From Sepioteuthis lessoniana (taxonomy: Eukaryota; Mollusca; Cephalopoda; Myopsida; Loliginidae), in NCBI GenBank assembly GCA_963585895.1, contig OY757904.1, forward strand, positions 2,894,112 to 2,958,111: DNA of 64,000 nt. Direction: 5' to 3'. The notes under the pieces are model-generated. The model was not told the origin of the DNA, ran no database searches, and saw only the letters and a list, made by a program, of their open reading frames with translations. This document shows, piece by piece, positions 53,530-64,000 of the stretch; position 1 is the first letter of the stretch, and every line of letters begins with the position of its first letter. A program made the position numbers and the translations under genes.

Positions 53530-56500
53530 AGAAACAAAAATCAAACAATAGATAGGGGATAGTGGAAAAAAAAACCAACCAAAATTAGGGCAAGGAAGGT
53601 GGGATAAACCAAAAAGAAAACGAGTTGCAAAGAAGATGGGATAAGCAAAAGACTTGAATAAGAAATTGAGAAACAAAAATCAAACAATAGATAGGGGATA
53701 GTGGAAAAAAAACCCAACCAAAATTAGAGCAAGGAACGTGGGATAAACCAAAAAGAAAACAAGTTGCAAAGAAGATGGGATAAGCAAAAGATTTGAATAA
53801 CAAATTGAGAAACAAAAATCAAACAATAGATAGGGGATAGTGGAAAAAAAAACCAACCAAAATTAGGGCAAGGAAGGTGGGATAAACCAAAAAGAAAACG
53901 AGTTGCAAAGAAGATGGGATAAGCAAAAGACTTGAATAAGAAATTGAGAAACAAAAATCAAACAATAGATAGGGGATAGTGGAAAAAAAACCCAACCAAA
54001 ATTAGAGCAAGGAACGTGGGATAAACCAAAAAGAAAACAAGTTGCAAAGAAGATGGGATAAGCAAAAGACTTGAATAAGAAATTGAGAAACAAAAATCAA
54101 ACAATAGATAGGGGATAGTGGAAAAAAAACCCAACCAAAATTAGAGCAAGGAAGGTGGGATAAACCAAAAAGAAAACAAGTTGCAAAGAAGATGGGATAA
54201 GCAAAAGACTTGAATAAGAAATTGAGAAACAAAAATCAAACAATAGATAGGGGATAGTGGAAAAAAAAACCAACCAAAATTAGGGCAAGGAAGGTGGGAT
54301 AAACCAAAAAGAAAACGAGTTGCAAAGAAGATGGGATAAGAAAAAGACTTGAATAAGAAATTGAGAAACAAAAATCAAACAATAGATAGGGGATAGTGGA
54401 AAAAAAACCCAACCAAAATTAGAGCAAGGAACGTGGGATAAACCAAAAAGAAAACAAGTTGCAAAGAAGATGGGATAAGCAAAAGATTTGAATAACAAAT
54501 TGAGAAACAAAAATCAAACAATAGATAGGGGATAGTGGAAAAAAAAACCAACCAAAATTAGGGCAAGGAAGGTGGGATAAACCAAAAAGAAAACGAGTTG
54601 CAAAGAAGATGGGATAAGCAAAAGACTTGAATAAGAAATTGAGAAACAAAAATCAAACAATAGATAGGGGATAGTGGAAAAAAAACCCAACCAAAATTAG
54701 AGCAAGGAACGTGGGATAAACCAAAAAGAAAACAAGTTGCAAAGAAGATGGGATAAGCAAAAGATTTGAATAACAAATTGAGAAACAAAAATCAAACAAT
54801 AGATAGGGGATAGTGGAAAAAAAACCAAACAAAATTAGAGCGAGGAAGGTGGGATAAACCAAAAACAAAACGAAATGCAAAGAAGATGGGATAAGCAAAA
54901 GACTTGAATAAGAAATTGAGAAACAAAAATCAAACAATAGATAGGGGATAGTGGAAAAAAAACCCAACCAAAATTAGAGCAAGGAACGTGGGATAAACCA
55001 AAAAGAAAACAAGTTGCAAAGAAGATGGGATAAGCAAAAGATTTGAATAACAAATTGAGAAACAAAAATCAAACAATAGATAGGGGATAGTGGAAAAAAA
55101 AACCAACCAAAATTAGGGCAAGGAAGGTGGGATAAACCAAAAAGAAAACGAGTTGCAAAGAAGATGGGATAAGCAAAAGACTTGAATAAGAAATTGAGAA
55201 ACAAAAATCAAACAATAGATAGGGGATAGTGGAAAAAAAACCCAACCAAAATTAGAGCAAGGAACGTGGGATAAACCAAAAAGAAAACAAGTTGCAAAGA
55301 AGATGGGATAAGCAAAAGATTTGAATAAGAAATTGAGAAACAAAAATCAAACAATAGATAGGGGATAGTGGAAAAAAAACCCAACCAAAATTAGAGCAAG
55401 GAAGGTGGGATAAACCAAAAAGAAAAGGAGTTGCAAAGAAGATGGGATAAGCAAAAGACTTGAATAAGAAATTGAGAAACAAAAATCAAACAATAGATAG
55501 GGGATAGTGGAAAAAAAAACCAAACAAAATTAGGGCAAGGAAGGTGGGATAAACCAAAAAGAAAACAAGTTGCAAAGAAGATGGGATAAGCAAAAGATTT
55601 GAATAAGAAATTGAGAAACAAAAATCAAACAATAGATAGGGGATAGTGGAAAAAAAAACCAAACAAAATTAGAGCGAGGAAGGTGGGATAAACCAAAAAC
55701 AAAACGAAATGCAAAGAAGATGGGATAAGCAAAAGATTTGAATAAGAAATTGAGAAACAAAAATCAAACAATAGATAGGGGATAGTGGAAAAAAAAACCA
55801 AACAAAATTAGAGCGAGGAAGGTGGGATAAACCAAAAACAAAACGAAATGCAAAGAAGATGGGATAAGCAAAAGACTTGAATAAGAAATTGAGAAACAAA
55901 AATCAAACAATAGATAGGGGATAGTGGAAAAAAAACCCAACCAAAATTAGAGCAAGGAACGTGGGATAAACCAAAAAGAAAACAAGTTGCAAAGAAGATG
56001 GGATAAGCAAAAGATTTGAATAAGAAATTGAGAAACAAAAATCAAACAATAGATAGGGGATAGTGGAAAAAAAAACCAAACAAAATTAGGGCAAGGAAGG
56101 TGGGATAAACCAAAAAGAAAAGGAGTTGCAAAGAAGATGGGATAAGCAAAAGATTTGAATAAGAAATTGAGAAACAAAAATCAAACAATAGATAGGGGAT
56201 AGTGGAAAAAAAAACCAAACAAAATTAGAGCAAGGAAGGTGGGATAAACCAAAAAGAAAAGGAGTTGCAAAGAAGATGGGATAAGCAAAAGACTTGAATA
56301 AGAAATTGAGAAACAAAAATCAAACAATAGATAGGGGATAGTGGAAAAAAAAACCAAACAAAATTAGGGCAAGGAACGTGGGATAAACCAAAAAGAAAAC
56401 AAGTTGCAAAGAAGATGGGATAAGCAAAAGACTTGAATAAGAAATTGAGAAACAAAAATCAAACAATAGATAGGGGATAGTGGAAAAAAAAACCAACCAA

Positions 56501-59500
56501 AATTAGGGCAAGGAAGGTGGGATAAACCAAAAAGAAAACGAGTTGCAAAGAAGATGGGATAAGCAAAAGACTTGAATAAGAAATTGAGAAACAAAAATCA
56601 AACAATAGATAGGGGATAGTGGAAAAAAAAACCAAACAAAATTAGGGCAAGGAACGTGGGATAAACCAAAAAGAAAACGAGTTGCAAAGAAGATGGGATA
56701 AGCAAAAGACTTGAATAAGAAATTGAGAAACAAAAATCAAACAATAGATAGGGGATAGTGGAAAAAAAAACCAACCAAAATTAGGGCAAGGAAGGTGGGA
56801 TAAACCAAAAAGAAAACGAGTTGCAAAGAAGATGGGATAAGCAAAAGACTTGAATAAGAAATTGAGAAACAAAAATCAAACAATAGATAGGGGATAGTGG
56901 AAAAAAAAACCAAACAAAATTAGGGCAAGGAAGGTGGGATAAACCAAAAAGAAAACGAGTTGCAAAGAAGATGGGATAAGCAAAAGACTTGAATAAGAAA
57001 TTGAGAAACAAAAATCAAACAATAGATAGGGGATAGTGGAAAAAAAAACCAAACAAAATTAGGGCAAGGAAGGTGGGATAAACCAAAAAGAAAACGAGTT
57101 GCAAAGAAGATGGGATAAGCAAAAGACTTGAATAAGAAATTGAGAAACAAAAATCAAACAATAGATAGGGGATAGTGGAAAAAAAAACCAACCAAAATTA
57201 GGGCAAGGAAGGTGGGATAAACCAAAAAGAAAACGAGTTGCAAAGAAGATGGGATAAGCAAAAGACTTGAATAAGAAATTGAGAAACAAAAATCAAACAA
57301 TAGATAGGGGATAGTGGAAAAAAAACCCAACCAAAATTAGGGCAAGGAACGTGGGATAAACCAAAAAGAAAACGAGTTGCAAAGAAGATGGGATAAGCAA
57401 AAGACTTGAATAAGAAATTGAGAAACAAAAATCAAACAATAGATAGGGGATAGTGGAAAAAAAACCCAACCAAAATTAGAGCAAGGAACGTGGGATAAAC
57501 CAAAAAGAAAACAAGTTGCAAAGAAGATGGGATAAGCAAAAGATTTGAATAACAAATTGAGAAACAAAAATCAAACAATAGATAGGGGATAGTGGAAAAA
57601 AAAACCAACCAAAATTAGGGCAAGGAAGGTGGGATAAACCAAAAAGAAAACGAGTTGCAAAGAAGATGGGATAAGCAAAAGACTTGAATAAGAAATTGAG
57701 AAACAAAAATCAAACAATAGATAGGGGATAGTGGAAAAAAAACCCAACCAAAATTAGAGCAAGGAACGTGGGATAAACCAAAAAGAAAACAAGTTGCAAA
57801 GAAGATGGGATAAGCAAAAGACTTGAATAAGAAATTGAGAAACAAAAATCAAACAATAGATAGGGGATAGTGGAAAAAAAACCCAACCAAAATTAGAGCA
57901 AGGAAGGTGGGATAAACCAAAAAGAAAACAAGTTGCAAAGAAGATGGGATAAGCAAAAGACTTGAATAAGAAATTGAGAAACAAAAATCAAACAATAGAT
58001 AGGGGATAGTGGAAAAAAAAACCAACCAAAATTAGGGCAAGGAAGGTGGGATAAACCAAAAAGAAAACGAGTTGCAAAGAAGATGGGATAAGAAAAAGAC
58101 TTGAATAAGAAATTGAGAAACAAAAATCAAACAATAGATAGGGGATAGTGGAAAAAAAACCCAACCAAAATTAGAGCAAGGAACGTGGGATAAACCAAAA
58201 AGAAAACAAGTTGCAAAGAAGATGGGATAAGCAAAAGATTTGAATAACAAATTGAGAAACAAAAATCAAACAATAGATAGGGGATAGTGGAAAAAAAACC
58301 CAACCAAAATTAGGGCAAGGAAGGTGGGATAAACCAAAAAGAAAACGAGTTGCAAAGAAGATGGGATAAGCAAAAGACTTGAATAAGAAATTGAGAAACA
58401 AAAATCAAACAATAGATAGGGGATAGTGGAAAAAAAACCCAACCAAAATTAGAGCAAGGAACGTGGGATAAACCAAAAAGAAAACAAGTTGCAAAGAAGA
58501 TGGGATAAGCAAAAGATTTGAATAACAAATTGAGAAACAAAAATCAAACAATAGATAGGGGATAGTGGAAAAAAAACCAAACAAAATTAGAGCGAGGAAG
58601 GTGGGATAAACCAAAAACAAAACGAAATGCAAAGAAGATGGGATAAGCAAAAGACTTGAATAAGAAATTGAGAAACAAAAATCAAACAATAGATAGGGGA
58701 TAGTGGAAAAAAAACCCAACCAAAATTAGAGCAAGGAACGTGGGATAAACCAAAAAGAAAACAAGTTGCAAAGAAGATGGGATAAGCAAAAGATTTGAAT
58801 AACAAATTGAGAAACAAAAATCAAACAATAGATAGGGGATAGTGGAAAAAAAAACCAACCAAAATTAGGGCAAGGAAGGTGGGATAAACCAAAAAGAAAA
58901 CGAGTTGCAAAGAAGATGGGATAAGCAAAAGACTTGAATAAGAAATTGAGAAACAAAAATCAAACAATAGATAGGGGATAGTGGAAAAAAAACCCAACCA
59001 AAATTAGAGCAAGGAACGTGGGATAAACCAAAAAGAAAACAAGTTGCAAAGAAGATGGGATAAGCAAAAGATTTGAATAAGAAATTGAGAAACAAAAATC
59101 AAACAATAGATAGGGGATAGTGGAAAAAAAACCCAACCAAAATTAGAGCAAGGAAGGTGGGATAAACCAAAAAGAAAAGGAGTTGCAAAGAAGATGGGAT
59201 AAGCAAAAGACTTGAATAAGAAATTGAGAAACAAAAATCAAACAATAGATAGGGGATAGTGGAAAAAAAAACCAAACAAAATTAGGGCAAGGAAGGTGGG
59301 ATAAACCAAAAAGAAAACAAGTTGCAAAGAAGATGGGATAAGCAAAAGATTTGAATAAGAAATTGAGAAACAAAAATCAAACAATAGATAGGGGATAGTG
59401 GAAAAAAAAACCAAACAAAATTAGAGCGAGGAAGGTGGGATAAACCAAAAACAAAACGAAATGCAAAGAAGATGGGATAAGCAAAAGATTTGAATAAGAA

Positions 59501-61030
59501 ATTGAGAAACAAAAATCAAACAATAGATAGGGGATAGTGGAAAAAAAAACCAAACAAAATTAGAGCGAGGAAGGTGGGATAAACCAAAAACAAAACGAAA
59601 TGCAAAGAAGATGGGATAAGCAAAAGACTTGAATAAGAAATTGAGAAACAAAAATCAAACAATAGATAGGGGATAGTGGAAAAAAAACCCAACCAAAATT
59701 AGAGCAAGGAACGTGGGATAAACCAAAAAGAAAACAAGTTGCAAAGAAGATGGGATAAGCAAAAGATTTGAATAAGAAATTGAGAAACAAAAATCAAACA
59801 ATAGATAGGGGATAGTGGAAAAAAAAACCAAACAAAATTAGGGCAAGGAAGGTGGGATAAACCAAAAAGAAAAGGAGTTGCAAAGAAGATGGGATAAGCA
59901 AAAGATTTGAATAAGAAATTGAGAAACAAAAATCAAACAATAGATAGGGGATAGTGGAAAAAAAAACCAAACAAAATTAGAGCAAGGAAGGTGGGATAAA
60001 CCAAAAAGAAAACGAGTTGCAAAGAAGATGGGATAAGCAAAAGACTTGAATAAGAAATTGAGAAACAAAAATCAAACAATAGATAGGGGATAGTGGAAAA
60101 AAAAACCAAACAAAATTAGGGCAAGGAAGGTGGGATAAACCAAAAAGAAAACAAGTTGCAAAGAAGATGGGATAAGCAAAAGACTTGAATAAGAAATTGA
60201 GAAACAAAAATCAAACAATAGATAGGGGATAGTGGAAAAAAAAACCAACCAAAATTAGGGCAAGGAAGGTGGGATAAACCAAAAAGAAAACGAGTTGCAA
60301 AGAAGATGGGATAAGCAAAAGACTTGAATAAGAAATTGAGAAACAAAAATCAAACAATAGATAGGGGATAGTGGAAAAAAAAACCAAACAAAATTAGGGC
60401 AAGGAACGTGGGATAAACCAAAAAGAAAACGAGTTGCAAAGAAGATGGGATAAGCAAAAGACTTGAATAAGAAATTGAGAAACAAAAATCAAACAATAGA
60501 TAGGGGATAGTGGAAAAAAAAACCAACCAAAATTAGGGCAAGGAAGGTGGGATAAACCAAAAAGAAAACGAGTTGCAAAGAAGATGGGATAAGCAAAAGA
60601 CTTGAATAAGAAATTGAGAAACAAAAATCAAACAATAGATAGGGGATAGTGGAAAAAAAAACCAAACAAAATTAGGGCAAGGAAGGTGGGATAAACCAAA
60701 AAGAAAACGAGTTGCAAAGAAGATGGGATAAGCAAAAGACTTGAATAAGAAATTGAGAAACAAAAATCAAACAATAGATAGGGGATAGTGGAAAAAAAAA
60801 CCAAACAAAATTAGGGCAAGGAAGGTGGGATAAACCAAAAAGAAAACGAGTTGCAAAGAAGATGGGATAAGCAAAAGACTTGAATAAGAAATTGAGAAAC
60901 AAAAATCAAACAATAGATAGGGGATAGTGGAAAAAAAAACCAACCAAAATTAGGGCAAGGAAGGTGGGATAAACCAAAAAGAAAACGAGTTGCAAAGAAG
61001 ATGGGATAAGCAAAAGACTTGAATAAGAAA
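53530..61030. repeat. 3,752-bp (27-unit) tandem duplication
   Basis: The segment at about 53,530-57,281 is repeated at 57,282-61,030. A private ATGGGATAAGAAAAAG change occurs at 54331 and 58083, and the A-tract that is one base short occurs near 54,826 and 58,573, both exactly 3,752 bp apart. 3,752 equals 27 x 139 minus that one lost base. The order of all unit classes is the same in both copies by eye, with only a handful of differences. This is the largest higher-order unit in the window. Confidence 0.85.
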
Positions 61031-61229
61031 TTGAGAAACAAAAATCAAACAATAGATAGGGGATAGTGGAAAAAAAACCCAACCAAAATTAGGGCAAGGA
61101 TCGTGGGATAAACCAAAAAGAAAACGAGTTGCAAAGAAGATGGGATAAGCAAAAGACTTGAATAAGAAATTGAGAAACAAAAATCAAACAATAGATAGGG
61201 GATAGTGGAAAAAAAAACCAACCAAAATT

Positions 61230-62890
61230 AGGGCAAGGAAGGTGGGATAAACCAAAAAGAAAACGAGTTGCAAAGAAGATGGGATAAGCAAAAGATTTGA
61301 ATAAGAAATTGAGAAACAAAAATCAAACAATAGATAGGGGATAGTGGAAAAAAAAACCAACCAAAATTAGAGCAAGGAACGTGGGATAAACCAAAAAGAA
61401 AACAAGTTGCAAAGAAGATGGGATAAGCAAAAGACTTGAATAAGAAATTGAGAAACAAAAATCAAACAATAGATAGGGGATAGTGGAAAAAAAACCCAAC
61501 CAAAATTAGAGCAAGGAACGTGGGATAAACCAAAAAGAAAACAAGTTGCAAAGAAGATGGGATAAGCAAAAGACTTGAATAAGAAATTGAGAAACAAAAA
61601 TCAAACAATAGATAGGGGATAGTGGAAAAAAAAACCAAACAAAATTAGGGCAAGGAACGTGGGATAAACCAAAAAGAAAACGAGTTGCAAAGAAGATGGG
61701 ATAAGCAAAAGACTTGAATAAGAAATTGAGAAACAAAAATCAAACAATAGATAGGGGATAGTGGAAAAAAAAACCAAACAAAATTAGGGCAAGGAACGTG
61801 GGATAAACCAAAAAGAAAACGAGTTGCAAAGAAGATGGGATAAGCAAAAGACTTGAATAAGAAATTGAGAAACAAAAATCAAACAATAGATAGGGGATAG
61901 TGGAAAAAAAAACCAACCAAAATTAGGGCAAGGAAGGTGGGATAAACCAAAAAGAAAACGAGTTGCAAAGAAGATGGGATAAGCAAAAGACTTGAATAAG
62001 AAATTGAGAAACAAAAATCAAACAATAGATAGGGGATAGTGGAAAAAAAACCCAACGAAAATTAGAGCAAGGAACGTGGGATAAACCAAAAAGAAAACAA
62101 GTTGCAAAGAAGATGGGATAAGCAAAAGATTTGAATAAGAAATTGAGAAACAAAAATCAAACAATAGATAGGGGATAGTGGAAAAAAAAACCAACCAAAA
62201 TTAGAGCAAGGAACGTGGGATAAACCAAAAAGAAAACAAGTTGCAAAGAAGATGGGATAAGCAAAAGACTTGAATAAGAAATTGAGAAACAAAAATCAAA
62301 CAATAGATAGGGGATAGTGGAAAAAAAACCCAACCAAAATTAGAGCAAGGAACGTGGGATAAACCAAAAAGAAAACAAGTTGCAAAGAAGATGGGATAAG
62401 CAAAAGACTTGAATAAGAAATTGAGAAACAAAAATCAAACAATAGATAGGGGATAGTGGAAAAAAAAACCAAACAAAATTAGGGCAAGGAACGTGGGATA
62501 AACCAAAAAGAAAACGAGTTGCAAAGAAGATGGGATAAGCAAAAGACTTGAATAAGAAATTGAGAAACAAAAATCAAACAATAGATAGGGGATAGTGGAA
62601 AAAAAAACCAAACAAAATTAGGGCAAGGAACGTGGGATAAACCAAAAAGAAAACGATTTGCAAAGAAGATGGGATAAGCAAAAGACTTGAATAAGAAATT
62701 GAGAAACAAAAATCAAACAATAGATAGGGGATAGTGGAAAAAAAAACCAACCAAAATTAGGGCAAGGAAGGTGGGATAAACCAAAAAGAAAACGAGTTGC
62801 AAAGAAGATGGGATAAGCAAAAGACTTGAATAAGAAATTGAGAAACAAAAATCAAACAATAGATAGGGGATAGTGGAAAAAAAACCCAAC
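61230..62890. repeat. 834-bp (6-unit) tandem duplication
   Basis: Six units at about 61,230-62,060 are repeated at 62,064-62,890, offset 834 bp (6 x 139). The matched series is ACAAGTTGC units, then two ACGAGTTGC units with GGAACGTGGG, then a GGAAGGTGGG unit, then an AACGAAAATTAGAGC unit. One later change, ACGATTTGC near 62,653, is in the second copy only. Confidence 0.75.
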
Positions 62891-62895
62891 GAAAA

Positions 62896-63820
62896 TTAGA
62901 GCAAGGAACGTGGGATAAACCAAAAAGAAAACAAGTTGCAAAGAAGATGGGATAAGCAAAAGATTTGAATAAGAAATTGAGAAACAAAAATCAAACAATA
63001 GATAGGGGATAGTGGAAAAAAAACCCAACCAAAATTACAACGAGGAAGGTGGGATAAACCAAAAACAAAACGAAATGCAAAGAAGATGGGATAAGCAAAA
63101 GACTTGAATAAGAAATTGAGAAACAAAAATCAAACAATAGATAGGGGATAGTGGAAAAAAAACCCAACGAAAATTAGAGCAAGGAAGGTGGGATAAACCA
63201 AAAAGAAAACGAGTTGCAAAGAAGATGGGATAAGCAAAAGACTTGAATAAGAAATTGAGAAACAAAAATCAAACAATAGATAGGGGATAGTGGAAAAAAA
63301 AACCAAACAATATTAGGGCAAGGAACGTGGGATAAACCAAAAAGAAAACAAGTTGCAAAGAAGATGGGATAAGCAAAAGATTTGAATAAGAAATTGAGAA
63401 ACAAAAATCAAACAATAGATAGGGGATAGTGGAAAAAAAACCCAACCAAAATTACAACGAGGAAGGTGGGATAAACCAAAAACAAAACGAAATGCAAAGA
63501 AGATGGGATAAGCAAAAGACTTGAATAAGAAATTGAGAAACAAAAATCAAACAATAGATAGGGGATAGTGGAAAAAAAACCCAACGAAAATTAGAGCAAG
63601 GAAGGTGGGATAAACCAAAAAGAAAACGAGTTGCAAAGAAGATGGGATAAGCAAAAGACTTGAATAAGAAATTGAGAAACAAAAATCAAACAATAGATAG
63701 GGGATAGTGGAAAAAAAAACCAAACAAAATTAGGGCAAGGAACGTGGGATAAACCAAAAAGAAAACGAGTTGCAAAGAAGATGGGATAAGCAAAAGACTT
63801 GAATAAGAAATTGAGAAACA
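62896..63820. repeat. 417-bp (3-unit) duplication at the right end
   Basis: A three-unit series starting with a divergent ATTACAACGAGG...ACAAAACGAAATGC unit (near 63,040) recurs 417 bp later (near 63,457). It is followed in both cases by an AACGAAAATTAGAGC unit and an AACAAAATTAGGGC or AACAATATTAGGGC unit. It shows that higher-order reorganisation continues to the window end. Confidence 0.7.
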
Positions 63821-64000
63821 AAAATCAAACAATAGATAGGGGATAGTGGAAAAAAAAACCAACCAAAATTAGGGCAAGGAAGGTGGGATAAACCAAAAAG
63901 AAAACGAGTTGCAAAGAAGATGGGATAAGCAAAAGACTTGAATAAGAAATTGAGAAACAAAAATCAAACAATAGATAGGGGATAGTGGAAAAAAAAACCA

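Larger units (their letters stand above)
23717..64000. repeat. 139-bp satellite DNA array (about 290 units, continues past window)
   Basis: Head-to-tail units of 139 bp, with the same landmarks recurring every 139 bp to the last base of the window. Each unit has three blocks: 37 bp from GGTGGGATAAACC, 62 bp from GATGGGATAAGC, and 40 bp from GATAGTGGAAAAAAAAACC. The plus strand of a typical unit is about 77% purine with only about 18 T and 14 C. Units fall into a few variant classes: GGAAGGTGGG or GGAACGTGGG; ACGAGTTGC, ACAAGTTGC or AGGAGTTGC; A9CC or A8CCC; GAATAAGAAATT or GAATAACAAATT; and a divergent class with ACAAAACGAAATGC. The minus strand gives overlapping 76-codon frames in every unit because there are few stops; 139 is not a multiple of three, so these are not genes. 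Possible roles (centromere, heterochromatin) are inference only. Confidence 0.97.

Noticed and set aside
23566..63960. Long series of overlapping minus-strand frames of 76 codons (some 90-182), rich in Phe, Leu, Ser and Pro and resembling membrane proteins
   Set aside because: They repeat with the 139-bp satellite unit, overlap one another in rotating frames because 139 is not a multiple of three, and exist only because the purine-rich plus strand gives few stops on the complement. Longer ones arise only where an A-tract indel shifts the frame.
23717..64000. Telomere-like TTAGGG words
   Set aside because: AATTAGGGC occurs once per 139-bp unit at most and is never in tandem; many units have TTAGAGC instead. 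It is part of the satellite, not telomeric DNA.

Overview
This window is animal (eukaryotic) repetitive DNA. I find no host gene, tRNA, rRNA or bacterial-type operon that I can support. It is AT-rich and full of (TA)n, (GA)n and (CT)n tracts. It carries a tRNA-derived SINE, two decayed fragments of an APE-type non-LTR retrotransposon (LINE), and two very large tandem arrays. The LINE family, the microsatellite style and the absence of genes suggest an invertebrate, perhaps a mollusc such as a cephalopod. That placement is an inference from remembered family resemblance and is not proven here.

Layout. 1-5049: AT-rich non-genic DNA with a minus-strand SINE at about 110-364. 5050-5862: broken plus-strand LINE endonuclease domain. 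5863-19762: about 13.9 kb minisatellite whose core unit is a 110-bp dimer of two diverged 55-bp monomers, with 54-bp monomers at the left edge and monomer-like sequence at the right edge. It is further organised into blocks of about 1.15 to 2.33 kb. 19763-23041: AT-rich spacer with several microsatellites and the 3' coding end of a LINE of the same apparent family on the minus strand (20986-21318). 23042-23716: a transition zone of irregular 34-46 bp monomers. 23717-64000: a 139-bp satellite, about 290 head-to-tail units, running off the right end of the window.

How the parts relate. Both arrays show a similar history: short, divergent monomers at the edge and longer composite units in the homogenised interior. 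The 110-bp unit splits as 55+55, and the 139-bp unit splits as 37+62+40, each piece opening with a variant of the edge monomer. Above the unit level there are nested segmental duplications: 2,333 bp in the first array, and 417, 834, 1,112, 1,390 and 3,752 bp in the second. The near-perfect 3,752-bp (27-unit) duplication points to recent unequal exchange or replication-based amplification. The many minus-strand reading frames across the second array are a by-product of its purine-rich plus strand and are not genes.

The most interesting content is the visible birth and growth of two satellites, not a protein-coding system. Functions such as centromere or heterochromatin are possible for the 139-bp array but cannot be shown from sequence alone.
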